64,000 nucleotides of DNA from Sphingomonas sp. ERG5 (lineage in GTDB: Bacteria; Pseudomonadota; Alphaproteobacteria; Sphingomonadales; Sphingomonadaceae), in assembly GCF_000803065.1 (NCBI RefSeq), contig NZ_JSXI01000016.1, forward strand, positions 1 through 64,000, in the 5' to 3' direction. A model generated the notes under the pieces. That model ran no database searches. It was not told the DNA's origin and was given only the letters and a program-made list of their open reading frames with translations. A program made the translations under genes and the position numbers. Below, one piece after another: positions 63,909 through 64,000 of this stretch. The first letter of the stretch is position 1. Every line of letters starts with the position of its first letter.

Positions 63909-64000
63909 TCAGACGCCTTCGGCAAGGACCTCGGCGATCAGGTCTTTGCGGCTGAGTTTGCCGATCATCGTCTTGGGCATGGTCAGCCGGATCACCACCT
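63909..64000 (-). CDS. AMP-dependent acyl-CoA synthetase/ligase, 3' end only
   Basis: Partial: the last 29 codons to a TGA at 63909-63911, reading VVIRLTMPKTMIGKLSRKDL and then IAEVLAEGV. The PKTMIGKLSRK motif contains the invariant C-terminal Lys of acyl-adenylate-forming enzymes (consensus PKTxxGKxxR). The rest lies beyond the window. Confidence 0.75.
   Translation of the reverse strand, partial: VVIRLTMPKTMIGKLSRKDLIAEVLAEGV

Noticed and set aside
1..64000. tRNA, rRNA, CRISPR arrays, riboswitches
   Set aside because: I looked for cloverleaf-like segments, regularly spaced repeats and known riboswitch cores and found none I can support by eye; a tRNAscan or Infernal run would be decisive.

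Overview
The window looks like one contiguous piece of a high-GC alphaproteobacterial chromosome, most likely Sphingomonas or a close sphingomonad. This rests on protein character and not on any database search: a DUF5681 protein, PrsK/PrsR/PrsT genes of the PEP-CTERM system beside an exopolysaccharide sugar transferase, an RNase E with a long acidic/His-rich insertion in its S1 domain, class II fructose-bisphosphatase, DapD, and many MarR-GNAT and HWE-kinase type proteins. I see no rRNA, tRNA, CRISPR array or intact insertion sequence.

Layout. 0-6.5 kb (minus strand): three consecutive RHS/YD-repeat genes, the last with an AT-rich C-terminal tip like a polymorphic toxin, the middle one with a signal peptide in another frame; upstream of them a DUF5681 gene with a GCGGGAA-repeat leader. 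6.8-13.9 kb: secreted M3 peptidase, lipoprotein, DUF6311-like membrane protein, a SulP transporter coupled to a ParB-like protein, and a cupin. 14-24 kb: MarR-GNAT fusion, mannose-1-phosphate guanylyltransferase, and divergently an EpsB_2-type sugar transferase followed by prsK, prsR and prsT, then a DUF815 ATPase. 24-32 kb: HWE/HisKA_2 kinase, ABC-F protein Uup, a PepSY/response-regulator/histidine-kinase operon, several small enzymes and a repeat-rich intergenic region. 32-38 kb: HAD nucleotidase, dapD, NTF2-like protein, glutaminyl cyclotransferase, glpX and a CocE hydrolase. 38-48 kb: ABC-2 exporter, DsbA- and M48-type envelope proteins, rne, divergent amiC-like amidase, a small secreted protein and a SleB-type hydrolase. 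48-53 kb: tgt, a nucleotidyltransferase, HAD, EF-hand and HTH/HhH proteins. 53-57.5 kb: a decayed second copy of the DUF5681 cassette, an AraC regulator divergent from a coupled DUF1543-NPP phosphodiesterase pair, a deletion remnant of a REP-associated transposase, and a second MarR-GNAT fusion. 57.7-64 kb: queA, cyclophilin, coaD, ispA-xseB, an aldehyde dehydrogenase, a methyltransferase and the 3' end of an acyl-CoA ligase.

Working together: the 15-23 kb block probably makes and regulates an exopolysaccharide (GDP-mannose supply, first sugar transfer to the lipid carrier, and a PrsK/PrsR sigma54 switch with the PrsT TPR protein), but the exosortase itself is not in view. tgt and queA both serve queuosine synthesis but lie 8 kb apart. 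Many neighbours are translationally coupled by ATGA or GTGA overlaps.

The most interesting non-standard signals are: the split RHS locus with its foreign-looking tip; the duplicated GCGGGAA cassette upstream of DUF5681 starts, one copy decayed; two dispersed copies of a conserved element built around ATGACA-N12-TGTCAT; a 115-bp inverted-repeat element whose arms contain the stop codons of both flanking genes; a histidine kinase whose predicted start lies inside a dispersed repeat; and a 208-bp transposase remnant with both termini kept.
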